Below, piece after piece: positions 17,144-24,484 of a DNA stretch of 33,492 nucleotides. The stretch is from Candidatus Omnitrophota bacterium (GTDB lineage Bacteria > Omnitrophota > Gorgyraeia > Gygaellales > Profunditerraquicolaceae): assembly GCA_028712175.1 (NCBI GenBank), contig JAQTQQ010000005.1, forward strand, positions 21,314-54,805, read 5' to 3'. The notes under the pieces were generated by a model, which was given only the letters and a program-made list of their open reading frames with translations, did no database searches and was not told where the DNA came from. The position numbers were made by a program, and so were the translations under genes. Position 1 is the first letter of the stretch; each line of letters starts with the position of its first letter.

Positions 17144-18196
17144 CTATCTGGGGGGTTTAATTGTTTTGATTGCCCTCTCCGGATCTTTAAGCCCATGGCC
17201 GGTTAATATGCATACAATTTTAAACCTGGCCGATGGACTATAGTCAATAGTCGATAAAAACTTCTTAAAGTAGCCATTCCGGATTAATTTTAATAAACCG
17301 GCAATCGAAGCTGCCGAGGCAGGTTCGGCAAATACACCCTCTTTTTCAGCGAGCATTTGATAAGCAGAGACTATCTCATCATCCGAAACCATATCAATCA
17401 ATCCTCCGGATTCATCGCGGGCAGAAACCGCACTTTTCCAGCTGGCAGGATTTCCGATACGAATAGCCGTAGCCAAGGTCTCCGGGTCTTCAATCGGCTT
17501 GCCCCTTACGATCGGAGCAGCCCCTTCAGCCTGAAAACCTAACATTACAGGAAGCTTAGTGCTTAATGCGGTATTTTTATATTCCTTATAGCCTTTCCAG
17601 TAGGCGGTGATATTACCGGCATTTCCGACAGGCATGGCCTGAAAATCAGGAGCGTCTCCAAGGAAATCGCAGATTTCAAAACTTGCAGTTTTCTGGCCCT
17701 CAATACGGTAAGGATTAAGCGAATTTACCAGGACAATAGGATACTTACTTGTAATTTCTTTTACCAGGTCCAGCGCCGCATCAAAATTTCCCTTGATTGC
17801 TAAAACCCTGGCGCCATGAATTAAGGCCTGACTAAGCTTACCGAGGGCGATTGCGCCGCCGGGGATAAGCACAATACATTTAATCCCGGCCCGCGCCGCA
17901 TAAGCTGCGGCAGAAGCAGAGGTATTTCCCGTAGAAGCGCACATAATTGCGTCAGCATTTTCCTCGCAGGCCTTTGATATGGCCAGGGTCATCCCGCGGT
18001 CCTTAAAAGAACCCGTGGGGTTAAGCCCCTCATACTTTAAATAAACCTCAAAATTATCGCCCGTTAATTTACTCAAATAAGGAGCAAAAATTAAAGGAGT
18101 ACTACCTTCACTTAAAGTAATAACGGGAGTCTTATCGCTTACCGGCAGGAATTTCCTGTACCTGTTTATTATCCCCATATTGTTTTGCGAGCCCAC
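17144..18196 (-). CDS. thrC: Threonine synthase
   Basis: A 350-residue fold-type II PLP enzyme converting O-phosphohomoserine to threonine. Motifs include [11 protein letters not shown], the PLP-lysine loop [11 protein letters not shown] (about residues 59-69), [20 protein letters not shown], the phosphate-binding [14 protein letters not shown], and the C-terminal [11 protein letters not shown]. It uses a GTG start directly after the hom TAA, with GAGG 8 bases upstream; the family-like [12 protein letters not shown] begins at residue 7. Near the C-terminus, residues about 313-322 ([10 protein letters not shown]) come from a family B heptad element (B2) and interrupt the usual short link before VCxLTGHG. 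The frame is maintained. Confidence 0.97.
   Translation of the reverse strand: MGSQNNMGIINRYRKFLPVSDKTPVITLSEGSTPLIFAPYLSKLTGDNFEVYLKYEGLNPTGSFKDRGMTLAISKACEENADAIMCASTGNTSASAAAYAARAGIKCIVLIPGGAIALGKLSQALIHGARVLAIKGNFDAALDLVKEITSKYPIVLVNSLNPYRIEGQKTASFEICDFLGDAPDFQAMPVGNAGNITAYWKGYKEYKNTALSTKLPVMLGFQAEGAAPIVRGKPIEDPETLATAIRIGNPASWKSAVSARDESGGLIDMVSDDEIVSAYQMLAEKEGVFAEPASAASIAGLLKLIRNGYFKKFLSTIDYSPSARFKIVCILTGHGLKDPERAIKTIKPPR
17231..17260. repeat. Heptad-repeat element B2, in frame inside thrC
   Basis: CGATGGACTATAGTCAATAG followed by TCGATAAAAA matches element B1 at 27 of 30 aligned bases and has the same 7-nt phase (GACTATA, GTCAATA, GTCGATA). It contains a perfect 10-base palindrome, GACTATAGTC. 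It lies within thrC and is translated as part of [11 protein letters not shown]. Thirty bases is a multiple of three, so the frame is kept. Confidence 0.85.
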
Positions 18197-19498
18197 TTAG
18201 ACACCCTCAATTCTTATAGCAACTGATTTTTCTTTAATGTCAGATAATTTATCGATCAGCTTTAAAGCTTGCCGCATATTCTTTTCTTTAACTTCATGCG
18301 TAACCATGACTACAGGGACGACCTGTGATTTCAATCTTTCCTTTTGCGTTACCGAGGCAATACTAATTCCGAATTTTGAAAGGATCCCCGCCACTTTGGC
18401 CAAGACCCCCGGTTTATCCACTGCCATGATGCGTATATAGTATTTATTTTCAAATTCGTCAATTTTACGCAAACCTTTAATAGAGTTGTCTTCGATTGAA
18501 TTTAAGGTAGGCCTGAATAATCCCGCTTTAATATCCTGGGTAAGATCAACGATGTCAGAAACAACCGCGCTTGCCGCAGGCAATTGCCCTGCTCCGGGCC
18601 CGTAAAACATAAGATCTCCCGCTAAATCGCTTGATACATAAATCGCATTAAACACCCCGTCTACGGAGGAAAGCAGGTGTTCAACAGGAAGAAAAGTCGG
18701 ATGCACGCGCACCTCAAGCTCGTCTACCTCTTTCTTTGCTATAGCTAACAATTTTATTTCATAGCCCAGCTCTTTTGCATAAGCAATATCCAGCGCTGAA
18801 ATATGCGCAATACCTTCGATAAAAATATCCTTAAGATTTACGATCTTACCGAAAGCTAAATAAGTAAGCAGAGAAAGCTTATGCGCAGAATCAATACCCT
18901 GAATATCAAAAGTCGGGTCTTTCTCGGCGAAACCTTTGGCTTTAGCCGAGGCAATCGCGTTGGCAAAAGAACAGCTCTCTTTAGACATCTGGGTAAGCAC
19001 ATAATTCGAGGTCCCGTTAACGATACCGAATATAGAACTGAATTTATTGGCAACCAGGCCCTCTTTTATGGATTTTATAATCGGGATACCCGCTCCGACA
19101 GAAGCCTCAAAATAAATATTTTTGCCGCGTTCTGCGGCCTCGCTAAATAACTCATTGCCGCATTTAGCAAGCAAAGCTTTATTGGCGGTAACCACATGCT
19201 TACCTTTTCTTAACGCGGCAAGGATAAACTCCTTTGCCGGGCTAAGCCCTCCGATTAGCTCAACAACTATATCAATCTGCGGATCATTAATAATTTCGTC
19301 GGCAACGGCGGTAAGTAATTTTTTATCAACGGAAACATCCCGTTTCCTTCCTAAATCCGAATCACAGATTTTTTTAACTACTATTTCAATGCCAATTTTT
19401 TGTGCAAGCAGAGTTTTACGCTGCTGCAGGATTTTTACTACTCCGCAGCCGATATTTCCGAAGCCTATAAGGCCGATATTTATTTTTCTCAAAGCCAC
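18197..19498 (-). CDS. hom: Homoserine dehydrogenase
   Basis: A 433-residue NAD(P)-dependent homoserine dehydrogenase reducing aspartate semialdehyde to homoserine. It has the N-terminal nucleotide site IGLIGFGNIGCGVVK, VELIGGLSPAKEFILAALRKGKHVVTANKAL, the catalytic region GIVNGTSNYVLTQM and GFAEKDPTFDIQGIDSAHKL, and a C-terminal ACT domain (about 350-430, IMAVDKPGVLAKVAGILSKF) that implies feedback control. The annotated start is GTG at 19498, but AAGGAAGG sits almost on it; TTG two codons in gives better spacing and begins RKINIGLIGFG. It is followed without a gap by thrC. Confidence 0.97.
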   Translation of the reverse strand: MALRKINIGLIGFGNIGCGVVKILQQRKTLLAQKIGIEIVVKKICDSDLGRKRDVSVDKKLLTAVADEIINDPQIDIVVELIGGLSPAKEFILAALRKGKHVVTANKALLAKCGNELFSEAAERGKNIYFEASVGAGIPIIKSIKEGLVANKFSSIFGIVNGTSNYVLTQMSKESCSFANAIASAKAKGFAEKDPTFDIQGIDSAHKLSLLTYLAFGKIVNLKDIFIEGIAHISALDIAYAKELGYEIKLLAIAKKEVDELEVRVHPTFLPVEHLLSSVDGVFNAIYVSSDLAGDLMFYGPGAGQLPAASAVVSDIVDLTQDIKAGLFRPTLNSIEDNSIKGLRKIDEFENKYYIRIMAVDKPGVLAKVAGILSKFGISIASVTQKERLKSQVVPVVMVTHEVKEKNMRQALKLIDKLSDIKEKSVAIRIEGV

Positions 19499-19519
19499 CT
19501 TCCTTTCTCTACAGCATAC

Positions 19520-19879
19520 TTACCATTTCTTAAGGTAATAATTTACTGTTTCCTGTATTATCCCGCGGTGTTTTTCGTCTATCGCCAAAAAAACAAGCCG
19601 GGTATCATAAATTATGTTCTTGGTGATTTCTTTTGATTCAAGGACTTTTGCAAAAATCATAATCGGATTAGGGTCAAAAGGCAGGCGAATTTCGAGCGCA
19701 AGGTTCGTGCCTACCGGAAACTGGCAGTTAGTGGTCAATAACATGCCTCCTAAGCTTAAATTCTTGCTTTGGGAAATATCTGAACCGGTACTGCTCGGAA
19801 TCACTCTATAAGACACAATAAACCTGCCTTTTGCACGGGGAAATTTTCTTCTCTCTTCTCCCTCATAAGCTTTTGTCAT
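19520..19879 (-). CDS. PilZ domain protein 1
   Basis: A 119-residue single-domain PilZ protein, a family of c-di-GMP receptors. Both binding motifs are intact: RxxxR in RRKFPR (R11 and R15) and (D/N)xSxxG in NLSLGG (residues 40-45), followed by beta strands including LEIRLPFDPNPIMIFAKVLE. AAGGAGG precedes the ATG by 5 bases. It sits 11 bases after a second PilZ gene and 21 bases before hom. Its effector partner cannot be told from the sequence. Confidence 0.9.
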   Translation of the reverse strand: MTKAYEGEERRKFPRAKGRFIVSYRVIPSSTGSDISQSKNLSLGGMLLTTNCQFPVGTNLALEIRLPFDPNPIMIFAKVLESKEITKNIIYDTRLVFLAIDEKHRGIIQETVNYYLKKW

Positions 19880-19890
19880 GCGGCCTCCTT

Positions 19891-20235
19891 TTAACGTGCA
19901 CCTAATGGGTTATTTTTAACAAACCAGGTGACATATTCATGGATGATTTTTTTCTGTTCCTCGTCAAGATCGACAAACTCTACGCGTGTTTTAAGCTGGG
20001 ATGATTCTACCACTTTGCCTTTTGCCTTAAGCCAGTGGCTTGGGTCAAAAGGAAGCTTAAAACGCAATATAAGCAGCTGGTCTTTCTCAAAATTCTTATT
20101 AGTATTGAGCAATATCCCTTCAGCGCTAATATTTTTTATGGTTGTAGAATCCCAACGGCTAATACTATCGGCTTCGTGAGAATATTGCGCTACTAATACC
20201 TTTTCAATCCTGGGTGATTTTCTTTTTTCTTCCAT
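19891..20235 (-). CDS. PilZ domain protein 2
   Basis: A 114-residue PilZ protein, a tandem relative of the next gene. Motifs are RxxxR in KRKSPR (R5 and R9) and NxSxxG in NISAEG (residues 35-40), then the strand LRFKLPFDPSHWLKAKGKVVE that closely parallels LPFDPNPIMIFAKVLE in its neighbour, suggesting duplication and divergence. AAGGAT precedes the ATG. It should bind c-di-GMP if the motifs work as in characterised members. It is downstream of tRNA-Pro and the structured element at 20269-20322. Confidence 0.88.
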   Translation of the reverse strand: MEEKRKSPRIEKVLVAQYSHEADSISRWDSTTIKNISAEGILLNTNKNFEKDQLLILRFKLPFDPSHWLKAKGKVVESSQLKTRVEFVDLDEEQKKIIHEYVTWFVKNNPLGAR

Positions 20236-20268
20236 TACGCAGATCCTTAATTTTTCAAAACCGGCTCA

Positions 20269-20322
20269 ACAGGACTCACCCGCCACAATTCCCTGGCGGG
20301 TCCGCCTTCGGCGGAAACCTGT
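20269..20322. other. Predicted three-way-junction element between tRNA-Pro and PilZ 2
   Basis: ACAGG (20269-20273) pairs with CCTGT (20318-20322). Inside lie two adjacent hairpins: CCCGCCA/TGGCGGG with an 8-base loop, and TCCGCC-TTC-GGCGGA, which on the plus strand contains a CUUCGG tetraloop. Eight T residues follow on the plus strand at 20326-20333. It may be a plus-strand terminator or a dispersed structured repeat; no plus-strand gene feeds into it. Confidence 0.6.
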
Positions 20323-20355
20323 GTCTTTTTTTTAAAGTTTTGCCCTGATATTTAT

Positions 20356-20429
20356 TCGGGGCGACAGGACTTGAACCTGTGACCTCTTGAACCCCATTCA
20401 AGCGCTCTACCAAGCTGAGCCACGCCCCG
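20356..20429 (-). tRNA. tRNA-Pro (anticodon GGG)
   Basis: The minus strand folds into a 74-base cloverleaf. The acceptor CGGGGCG pairs with CGCCCCG, the D stem is GCTC/GAGC, and the anticodon stem CTTGA/TCAAG holds the loop ATGGGGT, giving anticodon GGG. The T arm is ACAGG-TTCAAGT-CCTGT, with discriminator A. CCA is not encoded. It starts 14 bases after the gpsA stop, so may be co-transcribed. Confidence 0.95.
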
Positions 20430-20443
20430 CTGTATCTTATAAT

Positions 20444-21439
20444 CTATTCTTCTTTGCCCTTTCTCGTCATCAAATCCTTCACTGCCTGACGAGGGGGTTT
20501 ATTTCTATAAAGCAAATGATATACTTCTTTAATTATAGGCATATCCACTTTATATTTTAAACTTAAGGCATAGGCAGATTTTGTTGTCGGCACTCCTTCG
20601 GCAACCATTTGCATATGCCGTATAATTTCACTTATTTTCTTTCCTTTACCCATCAATTCTCCGACCATGCGGTTCCGGCTTTGTTTACTTATACAAGTTG
20701 TAACTAAATCCCCCAGCCCGCTTATTCCGCTAAATGTCTCTGGCCTGGCGCCCATAGCCCGGCCCAGCCTTGAGATTTCTGCAAGCCCCCGGGTAAGGAT
20801 GGCCGCTTTAGTATTAGTCCCAAAACCCAAACCGTCTGATACCCCGCAGGCAATAGCAATAATGTTTTTTAAACTTCCTCCAAGCTCAACGCCGGTAACA
20901 TCAGGATTAGTGTAAACGCGGAAACTCTGCGTGCTAAACACTTCTTGGATAGTTTTGCGTATTTTTTTATTCCTCGAAGCTGCAACCGCGGCAGTAGGCA
21001 CTCCTTTTGCCACCTCCATAGCTATAGTAGGCCCGGAAAGCACCGCCAATTCTATGGCCCCCAGCTCATTACTGATGATTTCTGACATCCTCTCAAAGGA
21101 CTTAATTTCAATTCCTTTTGTTACGCTTAAAAAAATAGTTTTCTTAAAAGAACAGTTTTTTATTTTCTTAAGCACCTGCCTTGTGTATTGCGAAGGCACT
21201 GCAAGCACCACGATCTCTTTGCCTGAAACGGCAGTTTTGATATCGCCTGTTATCCTGACTTCTTTCGGGATTTTTATACCGGGCAAGAATTTAGGATTAA
21301 AACGCAGCCTGTCCATTTCTTTAACATATTGCTCAAAAGCCCCCCAAAGAGTGACCGGATACCCTTTATTAGAAAGAAGGATTGCCAGTGTAGTTCCCCA
21401 CCCTCCGTCACCGATTACCGCAATACGTATTTTATCCAT
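20444..21439 (-). CDS. gpsA: Glycerol-3-phosphate dehydrogenase [NAD(P)+]
   Basis: A roughly 331-residue GpsA that reduces dihydroxyacetone phosphate to sn-glycerol-3-phosphate for phospholipid synthesis. The nucleotide-binding motif is IAVIGDGGWGTTLAILLSN. Also visible are VPSQYTRQVL, SVTKGIE, LSGPTIAMEVAKGVPTA and the substrate/catalytic region GGSLKNIIAIACGVSDGLGFGTNTKAAI. I chose the ATG at 21439 (MDKIRIAVIG), which overlaps the stop of the upstream thymidylate synthase-like gene by 8 bases. The track start at 21445 is a TTG two codons earlier; AAAAAGGA lies 5 bases before the TTG and 11 before the ATG, so either is possible. Confidence 0.97.
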   Translation of the reverse strand: MDKIRIAVIGDGGWGTTLAILLSNKGYPVTLWGAFEQYVKEMDRLRFNPKFLPGIKIPKEVRITGDIKTAVSGKEIVVLAVPSQYTRQVLKKIKNCSFKKTIFLSVTKGIEIKSFERMSEIISNELGAIELAVLSGPTIAMEVAKGVPTAAVAASRNKKIRKTIQEVFSTQSFRVYTNPDVTGVELGGSLKNIIAIACGVSDGLGFGTNTKAAILTRGLAEISRLGRAMGARPETFSGISGLGDLVTTCISKQSRNRMVGELMGKGKKISEIIRHMQMVAEGVPTTKSAYALSLKYKVDMPIIKEVYHLLYRNKPPRQAVKDLMTRKGKEE

Positions 21440-22187
21440 GGGCAATCAGATCCTTTTTCTTGTTTGTTCTTAACATTGCCAGCTCCCAGGCATAATCATA
21501 AAGATGCAGCCCCTTGCTTACGGCAATAATCTCCCCGTCCTCAACGCCTATCTCCGCAGCCATATACTGTTTTACCAGCTCTAAGCCGCCGAGATTTGAC
21601 GGAAATCCTCCCCAAAGATCCCAAGAACGGAAATAGAGTATGAAGTTAAGCTTCCCGTAACGCAGGCGTGTATCAATTAGCCTTAAACAAGGAGGATCAA
21701 TTAATTTAATATCCGAAGGCATGCCGATTTCCATAACCGCCTGATTTGTCCCCGGCCCTTTTTCTTTATACATTTTTATTACTTCCTCTATCTGATTAAC
21801 ATTTAAAGGCATATCATTGATTAATTCTTTACCGTCGATCTTTTGCATAATCCTCACCTTAGGGTCAACTAATCTTTCCCCATAAGTATAATCTTCGGTT
21901 TCAGTTTTTGCTCCCGTAAGCAGGTAACTTAAATAACCCTGTATGTACTCCATATCGGTCGGGGCGGGGATACTCATCCCTTCGGGGATTATCGGGATAA
22001 TTTGATGCGCGGGCTTGCGTACCCTTATGGTAACAAAATCAAATTCAAGCCTTTTTTGCCCTTCGTAACTTCCCCGCGTAATTGTATAAACATGGCCCTG
22101 GTCTAATATTGTAGATAAACATTGAAACCACGCGTCATCTAAATCAAATGCATCTATAAAAACCGGCTTTAAAAATTCTTCACTCAT
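21432..22187 (-). CDS. ThyA-family thymidylate synthase, archaeal (methanogen-like) type
   Basis: A 251-residue member of the thymidylate synthase/dCMP hydroxymethylase fold. The catalytic-cysteine motif is DPPCLRLIDTRLRYGKLNFI (Cys167). The phosphate/dUMP-binding region is FRSWDLWGGFPSNLGGLELV (where E. coli ThyA has QRSCD and LPFN), and GLHLYDYAW parallels the His-x-Tyr pair. The N-terminal half (ITRGSYEG, YTYGERLVDP) resembles methanogen-type synthases rather than E. coli ThyA. The likely reaction is dUMP to dTMP; the cofactor and exact substrate are inferred. It overlaps the response regulator stop by 4 bases and gpsA by about 8, so it sits in an operon of signalling and lipid genes. Confidence 0.85.
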   Translation of the reverse strand: MSEEFLKPVFIDAFDLDDAWFQCLSTILDQGHVYTITRGSYEGQKRLEFDFVTIRVRKPAHQIIPIIPEGMSIPAPTDMEYIQGYLSYLLTGAKTETEDYTYGERLVDPKVRIMQKIDGKELINDMPLNVNQIEEVIKMYKEKGPGTNQAVMEIGMPSDIKLIDPPCLRLIDTRLRYGKLNFILYFRSWDLWGGFPSNLGGLELVKQYMAAEIGVEDGEIIAVSKGLHLYDYAWELAMLRTNKKKDLIAHG

Positions 22188-22573
22188 TGGGCACAGCCTT
22201 TTTCCTTTGCATTTTTTATAAACTGCTTAAGGGTAACTATGATCTGGGCGACAGGCATATTTTTGCCGATATAACCGGAACAGCTGAACTGCTTGCTGCG
22301 CGCGATCAGGTCGTCATCGTATCCAAACCCGGTAATCATAACAACCGGGAGGCTGTTGTTTAAATCCCTTATATGCTTGAGCGCTTCTAAACCGCTCATT
22401 CCGGGAAGCTTAATATCCAATAAGACAACATCAAAATTATCCTTTTTAATCAACTCCAAGGCTTCTTCTCCGGATGCACAAGCAACCGTATGGCAATCTT
22501 CTTCTTTAAGCAGATCCTCAAACAAATCCCTTACCGGAGCCTCATCATCAACAATGAGAATTTTATAAAGCAT
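22184..22573 (-). CDS. Single-domain response regulator (receiver only)
   Basis: From the ATG at 22573 the protein is 129 residues, just one CheY-like receiver domain: acidic pair D9/D10, phospho-acceptor D53 in VLLDIKLPG, T81 in MITGFG, and K104 in YIGKN. No output domain follows. The track's longer form (start 22648) was rejected because it would overlap the kinase gene, while the ATG at 22573 has AAGGAG 6 bases upstream. It lies 13 bases after the histidine kinase gene, its likely partner. Without an output domain it probably acts by protein contact or in a phosphorelay. Confidence 0.93.
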   Translation of the reverse strand: MLYKILIVDDEAPVRDLFEDLLKEEDCHTVACASGEEALELIKKDNFDVVLLDIKLPGMSGLEALKHIRDLNNSLPVVMITGFGYDDDLIARSKQFSCSGYIGKNMPVAQIIVTLKQFIKNAKEKGCAQ

Positions 22574-22586
22574 GGCCGTCTCCTTT

Positions 22587-24038
22587 TTAAATAAAAGGTA
22601 ATTTGATAGTAAAAGTTGACCCCTTATTGATTTGACTTTCCAATTCAATAATCCCGTTATGGTTTTTGATAATATTCTGGCATATTGACAAACCTAATCC
22701 CGTGCCGTCGCTTTTTGTAGAAAAAAACGGCATAAAGATATCTTTTAAGCTATCCTCGGGTATCCCCATACCCATATCAGTAATTTGAATCTGTGCGTAG
22801 AGGTTTTTAAAATTGCTCGTTACAATATTAATTGTCCCGCCAGTCGGCATAGATTGGTAAGCATTTATGAGAATATTGAGGAATACTTCCTGCAATTGAT
22901 GCAGGTCGCCTTTAATTTGAGGCATATTTTCTTCAAATGATTTCTTTATTTCAATTTTCGCCTGAGGAAGCTTGTTGTAATGAACAAGAGGCAGAACATT
23001 ATCAATAGCTTGATTTACGTTAATCTCTTCCAAAACCGGTGTAGATTTACGGGAAAACTGTAAAATTCTATCAACGAGTTTACGTATACGATCAGTCTGG
23101 CCCTCAATTAACGCAAGGTTATCCTTAACCTTCTGGCTAAGCTTCTCGTTTTTAAGCATCTCTAACCTGCCGGAGATGACAAAAAGCGGATTGTTTATTT
23201 CGTGCGCCATGCCGGCAGAGAGCTGCCCGAGAGCAACTAACTTTTCAGCCTGAAAAATCTGGTTTTCCAGTTTTTTCTTCTCCGTCATATCTTTTGCAAT
23301 AAATACATAGCCGGTAAGCTTGCCGGTTGGGTCCAAAAAATGGTTTACCGTCAACACAACAGGAATGACCTCCTTGTTTTTAGCGACAAGTTTGGTCTCT
23401 GTTTCATATTTACCGAAGAGGCGCGCCTGTTGAAGGATAAAATCCAGATTAGAGGCAGCATCATTAGTATCATGCAAGATGCTTGCATGTTTAAAGATAA
23501 TATCGCTTTTACTCCAACCGAGCATAGCCTCGCCGCCCATGCCAAAATAAGTGATTTTGGCGTCAAGGTTAATCACATATAAAGTGTATTCCTTTATAAT
23601 AGAGAAAATATTTTTTAGTGAATCGTCAATATTCTTTAATGACGCCTCCCTCTCTTCAATCTCGGTAATATCATGGCCAAAAAGGATGCAACCCTCGGTT
23701 GTTTGGTTGTTTTTATTAAAAATAGGGTTAATGCTCCAAGAGATAAGCCTTGAGGAACCTTCAGCGCTGGACATGTGGCACTGAAAGTCCTTGGCTCTTT
23801 TATAACCCATGGAATCTTCCATTACCGCTTTAAACATCTCTTTTATCATAATGCTGCTTGCGCCTTTAAACAACACCGCAAGCCAGTTTTTACCTATGAT
23901 CTCAACACGGTTAACTCCGGCCACGCTCTCGGCTTTTTTATTACAAAACAAGATACTGCCATTATGGTCAAGGTAAAGCACTGCCACCGCAGCATTCTCG
24001 ATGAGATCAGGCAGTTTTTCTTTTATGTCAGTGACCAT
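22587..24038 (-). CDS. PAS-containing sensor histidine kinase
   Basis: A 483-residue soluble kinase with no membrane segments visible. An N-terminal PAS domain (about residues 8-120, YLDHNGSILFCNKKAESVAG) is followed by a second PAS (about 140-250). The HisKA domain has phospho-acceptor H279 in GMAHEINNPL, and the HATPase domain shows the N box (EVFLNILINAYQSM), G1 (ITDMGMGIPE), F box (FMPFFSTK) and G2 (GTGLGLSICQNII). The H box and overall form resemble NtrB-like cytoplasmic kinases. The PAS domains suggest an internal cue such as redox or a small ligand, which the sequence does not identify. It is paired with the receiver-only regulator just downstream and begins 26 bases after tRNA-Gly. 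Confidence 0.96.
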   Translation of the reverse strand: MVTDIKEKLPDLIENAAVAVLYLDHNGSILFCNKKAESVAGVNRVEIIGKNWLAVLFKGASSIMIKEMFKAVMEDSMGYKRAKDFQCHMSSAEGSSRLISWSINPIFNKNNQTTEGCILFGHDITEIEEREASLKNIDDSLKNIFSIIKEYTLYVINLDAKITYFGMGGEAMLGWSKSDIIFKHASILHDTNDAASNLDFILQQARLFGKYETETKLVAKNKEVIPVVLTVNHFLDPTGKLTGYVFIAKDMTEKKKLENQIFQAEKLVALGQLSAGMAHEINNPLFVISGRLEMLKNEKLSQKVKDNLALIEGQTDRIRKLVDRILQFSRKSTPVLEEINVNQAIDNVLPLVHYNKLPQAKIEIKKSFEENMPQIKGDLHQLQEVFLNILINAYQSMPTGGTINIVTSNFKNLYAQIQITDMGMGIPEDSLKDIFMPFFSTKSDGTGLGLSICQNIIKNHNGIIELESQINKGSTFTIKLPFI

Positions 24039-24064
24039 ATTTTAGCTCATTGGCTTAGATTATC

Positions 24065-24135
24065 AGCGGGAGAGGGGAATCGAACCCCCATTCATAGCTT
24101 GGAAGGCTATTGTTCTACCACTGAACTACTCCCGC
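24065..24135 (-). tRNA. tRNA-Gly (anticodon TCC)
   Basis: A 71-base cloverleaf on the minus strand. The acceptor GCGGGAG pairs with CTCCCGC, the anticodon stem ATAGC/GCTAT holds loop CTTCCAA (anticodon TCC), the T arm contains GGTTCGATTCC, and the discriminator is T as usual for tRNA-Gly. It is the third tRNA of a Thr-Tyr-Gly cluster. Confidence 0.96.
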
Positions 24136-24157
24136 AATTCTGTTAAAAAAATCGGCT

Positions 24158-24210
24158 TTAGCTCTTAGCTATTAGAAGGATATCCATGACCTAAGAGCTA
24201 CGAGCTAAAT
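24158..24210. repeat. Heptad-repeat element A3 between tRNA-Tyr and tRNA-Gly
   Basis: TTTAGCTCTTAGCTATTAG and CTAAGAGCTACGAGCTAAA form 19-base arms with 17 matches around a 15-base loop. The right arm carries the GCTACGA/GCTAAAT heptads of family A. It fills most of the spacer between the two tRNAs. Confidence 0.85.
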
Positions 24211-24212
24211 AA

Positions 24213-24295
24213 TGGGCAGGAGAGGATTCGAACCTCTGAAGCACAGGTGCAACAGATTTACAGTCTGTCCCCTTTGGCCACTTGGGTACCTGCCC
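24213..24295 (-). tRNA. tRNA-Tyr (anticodon GTA)
   Basis: An 83-base class II tRNA on the minus strand. The acceptor GGGCAGG pairs with CCTGCCC, anticodon stem CAGA/TCTG holds loop CTGTAAA (anticodon GTA), there is a long variable arm (TTGCACCTGTGCTTC), and the T arm is AGAGG-TTCGAAT-CCTCT. The discriminator is A. CCA is not encoded. Confidence 0.96.
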
Positions 24296-24313
24296 GTATT
24301 GCTTGAAACTCAG

Positions 24314-24395
24314 GGTCTATAGTCGAATGTCTATTGTCTATAAAATTGCAATGTGAAAATGTTTTATCGACAATAGACTATCGTCTATCGACTAT
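24314..24395. repeat. Heptad-repeat element B3 between tRNA-Thr and tRNA-Tyr
   Basis: The left arm reads GTCTATA, GTCGAAT, GTCTATT, GTCTATAAAA. The right arm TTTTATCGACAATAGACTAT and following bases is its imperfect reverse complement, with a loop of about 16 bases. This is family B, as in B1 and B2. It fills most of the tRNA-Thr to tRNA-Tyr spacer. Confidence 0.85.
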
Positions 24396-24410
24396 TACAT
24401 TAAGATACAA

Positions 24411-24483
24411 AGCCGGCGAGAGGAATTGAACCCCCGACCCGCTGTTTACAAAACAGCCGCTCTGCCAACTGAGCTACGCCGGC
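24411..24483 (-). tRNA. tRNA-Thr (anticodon TGT)
   Basis: A 73-base cloverleaf on the minus strand. The acceptor GCCGGCG pairs with CGCCGGC, the anticodon stem GCTGT/ACAGC holds loop TTTGTAA (anticodon TGT), and the T stem GGGGG/CCTCT contains two G-U pairs. The discriminator is T. Its 5' end is one base after the nnrD stop codon, so it is probably cut from the same transcript. Confidence 0.95.
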
Positions 24484-24484
24484 A

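Noticed and set aside
17231-17260. Intein or group I/II intron as the cause of extra residues in ThrC or ValRS
   Set aside because: The extra segments are only 10-11 residues and match the intergenic repeats; no splicing motifs are present.
20279-20333. Hairpin plus T-run as a plus-strand terminator
   Set aside because: No plus-strand gene lies upstream, and ten bases separate the hairpin from the T-run, so it is recorded as a structured element instead.
22574-22648. N-terminal extension of the response regulator in the ORF track
   Set aside because: It overlaps the kinase gene and lacks a ribosome site, whereas the ATG at 22573 has AAGGAG at good spacing and begins the receiver domain directly.
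24039-24062. GAGCTAA-like bases between tRNA-Gly and the kinase as another family A element
   Set aside because: Only about two diverged heptads can be read and there is no hairpin; too short to support.
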